A DNA stretch of 9,195 nt from JBFGCM01 sp041581135 (GTDB lineage Bacteria > Actinomycetota > Acidimicrobiia > Spongiisociales > UBA5794): assembly GCA_041581135.1 (NCBI GenBank), contig JBFGCM010000113.1, forward strand, positions 1 to 9,195, written 5' to 3'. A model generated the notes under the pieces. It was not told where the DNA came from, did no database searches, and worked only from the letters and a program-made list of their open reading frames with translations. Shown here in pieces: positions 1-6,756 of this stretch (positions within the stretch are counted from its first letter, which is position 1; each line of letters opens with the position of its first letter). The translations under genes and the position numbers were made by a program.

Positions 1-409
1 CGACCCGCTCGAGCAGCGCCACGGCTATCGCGTCGGCCTCGTCCTTGGGCTTCTTGCGCACCCACAGCGGTGCCAGCGTGATGTTGTCCTTGACCGTCAG
101 GTGGGGGAACAGGTTGAACTGCTGGAACACCATGCCCACCTCGGACCGGATCTTCTCGATGTTCTTGAGGTCGTTGGTGAGCTCCACTCCGTCCACGATG
201 ATCGTGCCCTCTTGATGGGCCTCGAGCCGATTGATGCACCGGATGAAGGTCGACTTGCCGGAACCGGACGGCCCGATGATGACCACCACTTCCTGTTCGG
301 TGACGGTCGTGGTGACGCCCTTGAGCGCCTGGAAATCGCCGAACCACTTCTTGACGCCTTCGCAGACGATGATGTTTCGTTCTGCGCTCGGGACTCGCTC
401 TTCGGTCAT
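1..409 (-). CDS. aapP: Amino acid ABC transporter ATP-binding protein, AapP/GlnQ type (C-terminal part outside window)
   Basis: This is the ATPase subunit of a polar amino acid importer; it would sit on the cytoplasmic face of the two permeases and power uptake. The first 136 residues are visible. An aromatic A-loop (KKWFG) lies near residues 20-24, Walker A GPSGSGKST at 46-54, and the Q-loop motif VFQQFNLFPHLT at 94-105, which is typical of the GlnQ/HisP/AapP family. The signature motif, Walker B and H-loop lie beyond the left edge, so integrity cannot be judged. The ATG is preceded by AGGGAGG with a 4-nt spacer and starts 19 nt after the permease stop, so it is the last visible gene of the aapJQMP-ordered operon. 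Assignment to the amino acid ATPase class is very secure; the aapP name rests mainly on the operon order. Confidence 0.95.
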   Translation of the reverse strand, partial: MTEERVPSAERNIIVCEGVKKWFGDFQALKGVTTTVTEQEVVVIIGPSGSGKSTFIRCINRLEAHQEGTIIVDGVELTNDLKNIEKIRSEVGMVFQQFNLFPHLTVKDNITLAPLWVRKKPKDEADAIAVALLERV

Positions 410-428
410 GGTGCCTCCCTTGTGAACA

Positions 429-2315
429 TCAGCGCTCCCCGACGCCAAGCTTCTTCTCGATACGAAGGCTGATCCGCGAGAACGCGAAGGTGAAGACCCA
501 ATAGAACAACGCCGCCGCGAGCAGCGACTCTCGGATCGAGCCCAGGAAATTGAACGGTTGGCTTTGGGTGGGAATCACGTCCTTGGCGATCTTCAACAGG
601 TCGAACAAGCCCACGATGGCCACCAGCGACGTGTCCTTGAAGATGGCGATGACTTGGCCCACCAGTGCGGGGATCACCGACCGCAACGCCTGCGGCAGGG
701 TGATGAACACGGTGCGCTGCAGGGTCGTCATCCCGAGTGCATTGGCCGCCTCGGTCTGACCCGTTGGTATGGACTGGAGTCCGCCTCTCACGTTCTCCGC
801 CATGTACGCCGCCGAGAAGAACGCGATGAACACGATCACCTCCACGACGTTGGGGAAGCTGGTCCCCAGCGGGAAGAAGATCGGGAACACCACGATGCTC
901 ACCAGCAGCCAGGTGATGAGCGGGACTCCCCGCACCACCTCGATGTAGAACGTCGACATCAGCCGGAAGATGGGCATGGTGGACGTACGGCCGAGCGCCA
1001 GCAGCAGACCGAGCGGGAAGGCCAGCACCAGCCCGGCGATGGCGAGGATCCACGTCAGGATGAAGCCGCCGAAGGGTGTCTCGTTCGGTGTGTCGACGGC
1101 AGAGATCGCGACGGCGAGCAACATCAGGTAGGTGATGACGATTGCGGCCCCCACCCACACTGCCATGTAGCGACGCGTCACCCGGCCCCGGCCGCCGCCG
1201 AACGTCGGAGCGGAGAGCGCGAACAAGGCGAGCGCCAGCAGCAGGACGCGCACCAGGATCAGTGTCGAGATCACCCACGACGCCACCGCTGCCACCAGCA
1301 GGAGACCGGCGAGACCGCGCCCCGCCTCACCGACATCACCACTCAAGAACCACAGGATCGCGGCGCCGACGACGGCGAATCCCAGACCGATGGCCACGTA
1401 GAAGCCAACGTTCTGGAACTGGGCGCTGCGGGTGAGGTGCAGCACGATGAACGGGAACGACATGGCCCACAGGAACACCAGCACTCGCCGACCCAGCTCG
1501 TCGGGCACGTAGTCCCGCACCGCCCGCCCCACGAGCCAGGCCACGATGGCCAGCACCGCCAAGAACGTCCACGGTCCGGCAGTGCTGGAAGCCACGGGCT
1601 GCAGCACGGACTCGCGCACTCCGCCCTCCGGGTCGGGAACCGGGACCTCGAGGAACCACAGGGACAGCGCCGCCAGCAGGCCGAAGCCCAGCGACACCCC
1701 GACCGTGCTCAACAACGGCACCTTGGCCCGCTCCCCCAGGGCGCGGATCGCGCCTCGTGCCACCAGGATCAGCACCACGCCGATGGCGGTCCACCACACG
1801 AACTGTGACGTGCTCAGAGGTTCGAGGAGATCGAACTCGGGCGAGTCTGCACCGAAGATGGACAGCACGAGCCCGACGATGTAGGCGACCACGTTGAACA
1901 GCACGCCGGCCACCAGGGTGACGAACAGCAGCACCGCTCCCAGTCCGGCGATTCCGTTGAAGATCGTCTGGGGGGCGAGCTTGCCGTCGCTGCGCCAGAA
2001 GGCGAGGGAGAGTCCGATGAGGACCACCACGATGCCGACACTCGCCCAGATCCGCCACATGTGCTCGACCGGGTATGCCTGCACCATCAACAGCCGCATG
2101 TTGGTGGTGACCGCCTCCCAGATCCGCTCCTCGTTGAAGACGAAGCTGATCAACCCGCGGATGGACACCGTGGCGACCAGCAGTCCGAAGATGGTGAGCA
2201 CCACGGACCACGGCGTCGAGAACAGGTTGACCTTGGCCCACACGACTGGGCCGTGCGGCGGAGGTTCCGGCGCCAGCTCGGGTTCAGCGGTGAGGACTAC
2301 GGTCTCGTCGGTCAT
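429..2315 (-). CDS. aapM: General L-amino acid ABC transporter permease, AapM-like, with long multi-spanning N-terminal extension
   Basis: This is the second pore subunit of the amino acid importer. The C-terminal part, about residues 415-620, is a classic His/Glu/Gln/Arg-family BPD permease domain. It has the motif FYIEVVRGVPLITWLL (456-471), AYMAENVRGGLQSIPTGQ (503-520), the EAA-loop EAANALG (522-528) followed by LPQALR (540-545), and IFKDTSLVAIVGLFDLL. This loop docks on the ATPase. The preceding 400 or so residues contain roughly ten hydrophobic segments, for example 34-58, 91-107, 121-150, 203-222, 277-295, 303-324, 335-368 and 384-405. At 628 aa it is much longer than the roughly 380-400 aa I recall for rhizobial AapM. 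Its ATG directly abuts the TAG of the upstream permease, which suggests translational coupling. The family assignment is secure; the role of the extension is unknown. Confidence 0.93.
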   Translation of the reverse strand: MTDETVVLTAEPELAPEPPPHGPVVWAKVNLFSTPWSVVLTIFGLLVATVSIRGLISFVFNEERIWEAVTTNMRLLMVQAYPVEHMWRIWASVGIVVVLIGLSLAFWRSDGKLAPQTIFNGIAGLGAVLLFVTLVAGVLFNVVAYIVGLVLSIFGADSPEFDLLEPLSTSQFVWWTAIGVVLILVARGAIRALGERAKVPLLSTVGVSLGFGLLAALSLWFLEVPVPDPEGGVRESVLQPVASSTAGPWTFLAVLAIVAWLVGRAVRDYVPDELGRRVLVFLWAMSFPFIVLHLTRSAQFQNVGFYVAIGLGFAVVGAAILWFLSGDVGEAGRGLAGLLLVAAVASWVISTLILVRVLLLALALFALSAPTFGGGRGRVTRRYMAVWVGAAIVITYLMLLAVAISAVDTPNETPFGGFILTWILAIAGLVLAFPLGLLLALGRTSTMPIFRLMSTFYIEVVRGVPLITWLLVSIVVFPIFFPLGTSFPNVVEVIVFIAFFSAAYMAENVRGGLQSIPTGQTEAANALGMTTLQRTVFITLPQALRSVIPALVGQVIAIFKDTSLVAIVGLFDLLKIAKDVIPTQSQPFNFLGSIRESLLAAALFYWVFTFAFSRISLRIEKKLGVGER

Positions 2316-3830
2316 CTAGCGCTCCACCAACTGCAGCCGCCGGTTGTAGTAGTTCACGATCGACGACAGTACGAGGCTGCCGGTCAGGTAGAAGCCCATC
2401 CAGATGAGGACCACGGGGATCGTCTGACCGGTCTGGTTGTACAGCGTCTGGCCCACCTGAACGATCTCGGGGTAAGCGACCGCGATGCCAAGTGACGTGT
2501 TCTTGAAGAGGTTGAGGTACTGGTTGCCCATCGGCGGGAGGATCACCCGGAACGCCTGCGGCAACACGACGAAGCGCAGCAGCTGGCTGCGGTGCAGCCC
2601 GAGCGCTCCGCCGGCCTCACTCTGCCCCTTGGGAACGGCCAGGATGCCGCCACGCACGATCTCGGCGATGAACGACGCCGTATACAGCGTCACACCGACC
2701 CAAAGGGCGAAGAACCCCGGAGTCACCACGAGGCTGTTCGTGGACAGCTGGATGAAGCCGGCACCGCGGACTTCGACCTCGGGCAGCGTGCCGCGTAACG
2801 GCGCTCCGGTGCGGGACGAGTCGAACTTGGCGGCAAGGAAGTCGAAGAAGCCCTCCGTGCCGTTGAGGAGGGTGGCGGCGATCTCCTCGTAGCGGAGGGC
2901 GAGATAGGCGAAGAACAGGCCGACGATGCCGACGAAGATCATCCGGAACCAATCGTCGTCGGTGAGCTTGCCGAGCCCGGCCGCGCTGCGCTTGGTATCG
3001 AGAAAGCGCTTGATCCACAGCGCCGCAACCCCGACGGCGAGCACGAGCAGTAGCACCTGGACGAGCAGTCCCGGCAACGCGCCGAAGAAGCTGGCGATAC
3101 CGCTGAACACCGGCCCGAAGAACGCGACTACCGCGTGGATGAACCAGCCGATGAGAGCGAAGAGGAGCAACACCCCGAATCCCCACGAGATCGCATACGT
3201 TTCTGCCCCCCGCTCCTCCTTGAGGTGCATGCGCCGCTTGTAGACGAAGTATCCGGCGATCGCACCGAGCACCAAGAAGGTGAACCACTGGTAGAAGCCG
3301 TCGGACGGGAAGATCCACGGCATGGCGATGCCGCGGGCACTGCTGAAGAAGCTGTAGACCCCGACGTCGTCCTCGGTCAGCACCTGGAAGCCTTGCACCA
3401 CGGCGAGCCAGAACAGGATCTGCACCAGGAGTGGCACGTTGCGGATGGTCTCGATGAAGACGGTCGCCAGCTTGTTGACGATCCAGTTCTTCGACAGCCG
3501 GGCGATCCCGACGATCGTGCCCAGGATGGTCGCAGCGATGATGCCGGAGATCGCCACCCGCAGGGTGTTGACGATGCCTGCGTAGATCAAGCGGCGGCCC
3601 GAATCCGGCTGGCGATCGATGCCCTCGAGAATGTCGAACCCAGGCGGGTCACTGAGGAACTTCGTGCCGAAGGTGATGTTGCGGGCTTCGATGTTGGCAC
3701 CGGCCTGCGAGGCCAGCGTGAAGATGAAGGCGGCGACGAAGCCGAGGACGACGATTTGGGCAGTCCACTTGAGCACCGTGGTGTTCCGCCACAGCGGTGC
3801 TCGCTCCTGTTTGCGAACCTCAACCGCCAA
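2316..3830 (-). CDS. aapQ: General L-amino acid ABC transporter permease, AapQ-like, with enlarged central insertion
   Basis: This is the first pore subunit of the importer (504 aa). A TM segment lies at 22-40. The amino-terminal half of the permease core follows at about 85-145, with NTLRVAISGIIAATILGTIV and FIETIRNVPLLVQILFW. The C-terminal half is at about 370-500, with the EAA-loop EAGGALG (405-411), LPQAFRVILPPMGNQYLNLFKNTSL and a last TM near 472-492. Between the two halves lie about 200 residues with further hydrophobic segments (182-197, 215-238, 254-273, 296-312). AapQ proteins carry a smaller insertion at this place. The start is a TTG. It is chosen because GAGGAGG sits 6 nt upstream and no in-frame ATG or GTG lies near it. 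The gene is 144 nt downstream of the binding-protein gene, with a strong hairpin in the gap, and its stop touches the next start. Confidence 0.93.
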   Translation of the reverse strand: MAVEVRKQERAPLWRNTTVLKWTAQIVVLGFVAAFIFTLASQAGANIEARNITFGTKFLSDPPGFDILEGIDRQPDSGRRLIYAGIVNTLRVAISGIIAATILGTIVGIARLSKNWIVNKLATVFIETIRNVPLLVQILFWLAVVQGFQVLTEDDVGVYSFFSSARGIAMPWIFPSDGFYQWFTFLVLGAIAGYFVYKRRMHLKEERGAETYAISWGFGVLLLFALIGWFIHAVVAFFGPVFSGIASFFGALPGLLVQVLLLVLAVGVAALWIKRFLDTKRSAAGLGKLTDDDWFRMIFVGIVGLFFAYLALRYEEIAATLLNGTEGFFDFLAAKFDSSRTGAPLRGTLPEVEVRGAGFIQLSTNSLVVTPGFFALWVGVTLYTASFIAEIVRGGILAVPKGQSEAGGALGLHRSQLLRFVVLPQAFRVILPPMGNQYLNLFKNTSLGIAVAYPEIVQVGQTLYNQTGQTIPVVLIWMGFYLTGSLVLSSIVNYYNRRLQLVER

Positions 3831-3836
3831 CCGACG

Positions 3837-3843
3837 CCTCCTC
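3837..3843 (-). promoter_or_regulatory. Shine-Dalgarno sequence fixing the TTG start of the AapQ-like permease
   Basis: On the minus strand GAGGAGG lies 6 nt before TTG at 3828-3830. It is the best ribosome binding site in the 144-nt gap and no competing ATG or GTG lies in frame near it, so it decides the start. Confidence 0.75.
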
Positions 3844-3916
3844 GCAGGGCCACGCCCCGTGTCGCCCGCCGGTCAATCTAGCCAGCCGACCTGGGGACAT
3901 GCCACTATCGGTGACC

Positions 3917-3956
3917 AACACGAGAGAGGCGCCCCGGAGGGCGCCTCTCTCGTGTT
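3917..3956 (-). terminator. Perfect 18-bp hairpin with UCCG tetraloop between binding-protein and permease genes
   Basis: The inverted repeat pairs 3917-3934 with 3939-3956 with no mismatch around a 4-nt loop (3935-3938). Read as minus-strand RNA, the loop is UCCG closed by C-G. This is a UNCG tetraloop, a class known to be exceptionally stable, and it argues that the minus-strand RNA is the functional one. The hairpin begins 18 nt after the aapJ-like stop. The 3' side ends in GUGUU and then GGUCAC, so there is no proper U-tract. It is therefore more likely a partial terminator or an mRNA-stabilising element than a full stop. It would keep binding-protein transcripts in excess over the permease transcripts, as is common in binding-protein-dependent transporter operons. 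No convincing separate promoter for the permeases was seen between the hairpin and 3831. Confidence 0.8.
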
Positions 3957-3974
3957 CTGATCGTTCGATCCGAT

Positions 3975-5084
3975 CTAGCGAGCCGGAGGCGCGTAGATCA
4001 TGCCGCCCTCGTTGAAGCGGGCGTTGAACGAACCTGCACGCTGGAGACCCACCGGGTTCAGGTTGCGCGAGTAGATCTCGTCGTAGTTACCGACCTGCTT
4101 GATCACCTGGTAGAAGGCGTCGGCCGGCAGACCCATGGCGGTCTGGAACTCGCCCTCGCCGCCGAAGAGACGGGACGCCTCGGGATCGACATCACGCATG
4201 TCATCGATGTTGGCCGAGGTCACGCCCTTCTCATCGGCGATGACCGTGGCGAACACGACCCAGTTGATGATGTCGGCCCACTCGGAGTCGTTCTCACGGT
4301 ATGCCGGGCCCAAGGGCTCCTTGGAGATCGGGGCCGTCGGGAAGATGACCCAGTCGCCGTCGGCGATGGTGCCCGCGGCGACCTCCGTGGCACGGTTACC
4401 GACGAGGCCGGAGCCGTCCGTCGTCACCAAGTCACACGAGCCGGCCTTGAACGCTTCCATGGCCTCGGGGAAGGTCTCCACCGTCTGGACCTGGATCTCG
4501 GCACCGCCGACCCTCGCCCACTCAGAGATGTTCTTCTCGGTGGTGGTACCGGCATTGGTGCACAGGATGGCGCCGTCGACGTCTGCCGGGCCGGAGTTCT
4601 CGTTGAACCTGCTCGACACACCCATCAGCTGCTGACCGTCGTAGTACGTGGTCGGGCCGAAGTCGATGGACACGGTGCCGGCGTCGCGGTCCTGGGTCCA
4701 GGTGGTGTTGCGAATCAGCACGTCGATGTCACCGGCCTTGAGCACGTCGAAGCGCTCGGCAGCCGTGAGGGCGCGGAACTGCACCTTGGTGGCGTCACCA
4801 AAGATGGCGGCCGCCACGGCCTTGCAGTAGTCGGCGTCGAAACCGGTCGCCGAGCCGTCAGGCTGGGTCTCCGAGAACGCAACGGCCGAACCGCTGACGC
4901 CGCAGACCAGCTCACCGCGAGCCTGCACTGCGGCAAGGGTGCCACCCTCGGCGCCCTGACCCACGTCGTCGGGCAAGGCTTCGGTGGTGACGGTGGTCTC
5001 GTCCGGCTCCGCCTCTTCGGTACCGCCGCAAGCGGTGGCCGCGAGAGCGAGGACGGCGAAGAGCACAATCAGTCTCTTCCACAT
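3975..5084 (-). CDS. aapJ: General L-amino acid ABC transporter substrate-binding lipoprotein, AapJ-like
   Basis: This is the extracytoplasmic receptor that delivers amino acids to the permease pair. A lipoprotein signal peptide (MWKRL, then a hydrophobic stretch, then LAATAC) places the lipidated cysteine at residue 19. It is followed by an acidic, Thr-rich tether of about 30 residues. The mature domain matches the type 3 solute-binding fold of AapJ: LVCGVSG (59-65), TGFDADYCKAVAAAIFG (80-96), the arginine-containing LIRNTTWTQDRD (123-134), YYDGQQLM (147-154), SCDLVTTDGSGL (216-227), ISKEPLGPAYR (253-263) and VGNYDEIYSRNLNP (331-344). Four cysteines (61, 87, 175, 217) occupy positions I recall as conserved in AapJ, possibly forming disulfides. 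The ATG at 5082-5084 has GGAGGAG 7 nt upstream. It is the first gene of the operon, 160 nt after the oxidoreductase stop. The length of 369 aa is slightly above the usual 340. Confidence 0.95.
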   Translation of the reverse strand: MWKRLIVLFAVLALAATACGGTEEAEPDETTVTTEALPDDVGQGAEGGTLAAVQARGELVCGVSGSAVAFSETQPDGSATGFDADYCKAVAAAIFGDATKVQFRALTAAERFDVLKAGDIDVLIRNTTWTQDRDAGTVSIDFGPTTYYDGQQLMGVSSRFNENSGPADVDGAILCTNAGTTTEKNISEWARVGGAEIQVQTVETFPEAMEAFKAGSCDLVTTDGSGLVGNRATEVAAGTIADGDWVIFPTAPISKEPLGPAYRENDSEWADIINWVVFATVIADEKGVTSANIDDMRDVDPEASRLFGGEGEFQTAMGLPADAFYQVIKQVGNYDEIYSRNLNPVGLQRAGSFNARFNEGGMIYAPPAR

Positions 5085-5155
5085 GGGGATTCTCCTCCAG
5101 ATATTCCTACTCCAGGCGATCGAACCCCTTGGGAGCGGGACCCGACCGCGGCAGC

Positions 5156-5184
5156 ACGGTAGTGCGGGGAGTGGTCTACCTCAA
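5156..5184 (-). promoter_or_regulatory. Candidate sigma70-type promoter for the aapJQMP operon
   Basis: On the minus strand TTGAGG (5179-5184) and TACCGT (5156-5161) are separated by exactly 17 nt. They fit the TTGAnn and TAnnnT patterns of vegetative actinobacterial promoters. Transcription would start near 5149 and give a leader of about 65 nt. The 160-nt gap (5085-5244) holds no gene and no convincing terminator for the upstream oxidoreductase. Matches this short can arise by chance, so support is weak. Confidence 0.35.
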
Positions 5185-5244
5185 GCGTTCGGCGCCGAGT
5201 GACTACGCAGAGTAGCGACATAGATTCGCCCGGACCGGACGACC

Positions 5245-6084
5245 TCACCGACGAGGCGGCCCGGCCCGGACGGCCTTCACCACGTCGTCGGCCTCCATGT
5301 CCTGGTCCGGCACCATCCTCGCCCACGTGGCGCCGGCGGCTGAGTAGTCGGCAATCCGGTCCGCGGCGGCAGCAGGATCGTCGGCCAACCTGAGGCCGAT
5401 CGCCACATCGAACGGGCCACCTTCGCCGCGGTGATCTGTCAGGTAGGAGATGATCTCGCCTAGGTGATGCGGCAGCAGGGGCACGATCTGGCCGTCCTGC
5501 CACATGATCGGCGCCACGCCGTCCCACCTCGCCGCCCGCCGGAAGGGCCGCTTGAAGGGCCACATCCCGGCAACCCACACCGGAATCCGCGGCTGTTGCA
5601 CGGGCGTGGGCCGATACGCCGCTTCCTCCAACCGGTAGTGCGCTCCCTGGAAGGAGAACGGCTCGCCGGTCCACATGCCGTTGATGATCTCGAGACCCTC
5701 ATCGAGCATGTCCGCTCGCACTCGTTCATCACCTGACTCCCCGAAGTGCTCGAACTCCGGCTGGGGCGGATACCCGATACCGACCCCGAGCACGAGGCGG
5801 CCGTTCGAGAGCTGGTCGAGGGTGACCGCCTGCCGTGCCACCACCCACGGGCGGCGCCGCGGCAACGGGGTCACCATGGTGATGAGCTTGATCCGCTCGG
5901 TCGCCATCGCCGCCGCCCCGAGGAGGAGCCACGGATCTGCCACCGGGAGACCTGAGGCGTAGAGGATGTGATCCCACAGCGAGAATCCATCCCATCCCGC
6001 CGCTTCGACTTCTCTAGCCAGCTCGACGACGTGATGGGGATCGGAGAACTGCCCGAAGTTGGGGATGTCGAGGCTGAACCGCAC
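5245..6084 (-). CDS. LLM-class (luciferase-like) flavin/F420-dependent oxidoreductase
   Basis: This is a cytoplasmic TIM-barrel oxidoreductase of the bacterial luciferase superfamily, here of the group that usually uses coenzyme F420 in actinomycetes. The length of 279 aa is normal. The opening strand MRFSLDIPNFG, EVEAAGWDGFSLWDH (25-39), AMATERIKLITMVTPLP (59-75), the diagnostic TLDQLSNGRLVLGVGIGY (88-105) and PRIPVWVAGMWPFK (165-178) are all present. The start is a GTG at 6082-6084 with a modest AGGTAGG 8 nt upstream; the barrel begins at once, so no longer start is needed. The substrate cannot be read from the sequence. It is co-directional with the amino acid transporter but 160 nt away with a candidate promoter between, so a functional link is uncertain. 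It is divergent from the lipoprotein gene on its other side. Confidence 0.93.
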   Translation of the reverse strand: MRFSLDIPNFGQFSDPHHVVELAREVEAAGWDGFSLWDHILYASGLPVADPWLLLGAAAMATERIKLITMVTPLPRRRPWVVARQAVTLDQLSNGRLVLGVGIGYPPQPEFEHFGESGDERVRADMLDEGLEIINGMWTGEPFSFQGAHYRLEEAAYRPTPVQQPRIPVWVAGMWPFKRPFRRAARWDGVAPIMWQDGQIVPLLPHHLGEIISYLTDHRGEGGPFDVAIGLRLADDPAAAADRIADYSAAGATWARMVPDQDMEADDVVKAVRAGPPRR

Positions 6085-6101
6085 GGCACCAACCTACCTG
6101 C

Positions 6102-6128
6102 GCCCACGGCGCCCACGGCGCCCGCGGA
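6102..6128. repeat. 9-bp tandem repeat between divergent starts
   Basis: GCCCACGGC occurs twice in perfect tandem (6102-6110, 6111-6119), followed by a degenerate third copy GCCCGCGGA (6120-6128). The repeat lies in the 64-bp gap between the GTG of the oxidoreductase and the ATG of the divergent lipoprotein. It could be a regulator-binding array or a simple slippage product. No matching -10/-35 pair was evident in the gap. Confidence 0.7.
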
Positions 6129-6148
6129 GCTGCCAGGATGCGCCGGAG

Positions 6149-6679
6149 ATGGGCCTCCGTGTGCGCAGCATGCTCGCCGTCGTCGCCGCCGCCACATGTC
6201 TCGTGCTGGCGGCATGTGGCGCCACCGATGAGATCGCCTACGACCGCGACCAGATCGACGCCGTGCTCGGCGACGAGCTGGCCGAGCTGGGCATGGTGAT
6301 CACTCGGGCATCCATCATCGACACCGTCAACGGCGTCTACACGCCGACGCCGGATGGCAACCACCTGGCGATCTACGTCGAGCCGATGAGCGCGGACTTC
6401 GACGAGTACGCCTCCAGCACGGTGGACCTCGCTCGATTGCTGCTTCCGTCGATCTTCGATCGGTGGCCCACCATCAACTCCTTCGACATCTGCCAGGAGC
6501 CGCCGCCCGGCGTCGACGACCGGGAGATCCCTCCATCGGTGACCGTATTGGGGGTGACTCGCGACGGCGCCGAACGGCTCGACTGGTCGGCCATCGACCT
6601 CGTTGACCTCACGGCACTCCAAGGTGATCGAGGCGTCGACGACATCTACTTCGAAGCCGACGAGACCTACCTCCGCTGA
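6149..6679 (+). CDS. Small putative lipoprotein of unknown function
   Basis: The product is a 176-aa protein with a clear lipoprotein signal: arginines at 4 and 6, a hydrophobic stretch, then LVLAAC with the lipidated cysteine at 23. I do not recognise the mature domain. It begins acidic (GATDEIAYDRDQIDAVLGDEL), has a segment with TPTPDGNHLAIYVEP (65-79), contains one further cysteine (NSFDICQEPPPG) and ends in YFEADETYLR. It looks like a compact alpha/beta domain anchored outside the membrane. The ATG at 6149 is chosen because the frame continues upstream only into the 9-bp repeats (an Arg/Pro-rich, implausible N-terminus) and into the divergent gene. An AGGA lies 10 nt upstream. An alternative ATG at 6170 would shorten the signal peptide and has no ribosome binding site. 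The gene is monocistronic or the first of a run of exported proteins. Confidence 0.8.
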   Translation: MGLRVRSMLAVVAAATCLVLAACGATDEIAYDRDQIDAVLGDELAELGMVITRASIIDTVNGVYTPTPDGNHLAIYVEPMSADFDEYASSTVDLARLLLPSIFDRWPTINSFDICQEPPPGVDDREIPPSVTVLGVTRDGAERLDWSAIDLVDLTALQGDRGVDDIYFEADETYLR

Positions 6680-6756
6680 GCTCGGCGCGCCGATTCAAGT
6701 TTCGACCAGCGATCTGCCGATGCCTTTGGTACCCGAAAAAGGACTGGTGGGCACAG

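Noticed and set aside
558..1808. Plus-strand open frame of 416 codons opposite the AapM-like permease
   Set aside because: The product is His/Gln/Asp/Arg-rich with no domain, lies entirely antisense to a well-supported permease, and is the kind of shadow that high-GC genes generate.
1336..2241. Minus-strand open frame of 301 codons in another frame within the AapM-like permease gene
   Set aside because: It is Arg/Gly/Pro/His-rich frame-shifted sequence; the frame encoding the membrane protein has clear hydrophobic segments and the EAA motif.
3135..3881. Plus-strand open frame of 248 codons opposite the AapQ-like permease
   Set aside because: It has low-complexity charged composition, no ribosome binding site or motif, and is antisense to a clear permease.
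5085..5244. Oxidoreductase as first gene of the amino acid transporter operon
   Set aside because: A 160-nt gap with a candidate promoter and no functional link argue against it; co-direction alone is not enough to claim an operon.
6059..6148. Longer N-terminus for the small lipoprotein starting at 6059
   Set aside because: It would add an Arg/Pro-rich stretch made by the 9-bp repeats, overlap the start of the divergent oxidoreductase, and bury the lipoprotein signal peptide.
6680..6756. Possible riboswitch or terminator in the leader of paralog 1
   Set aside because: The leader is only 77 nt, with a 12-bp palindrome (6682-6693) that has no loop or T-run, and none of the conserved cores I know (for example the ydaO type) is visible.
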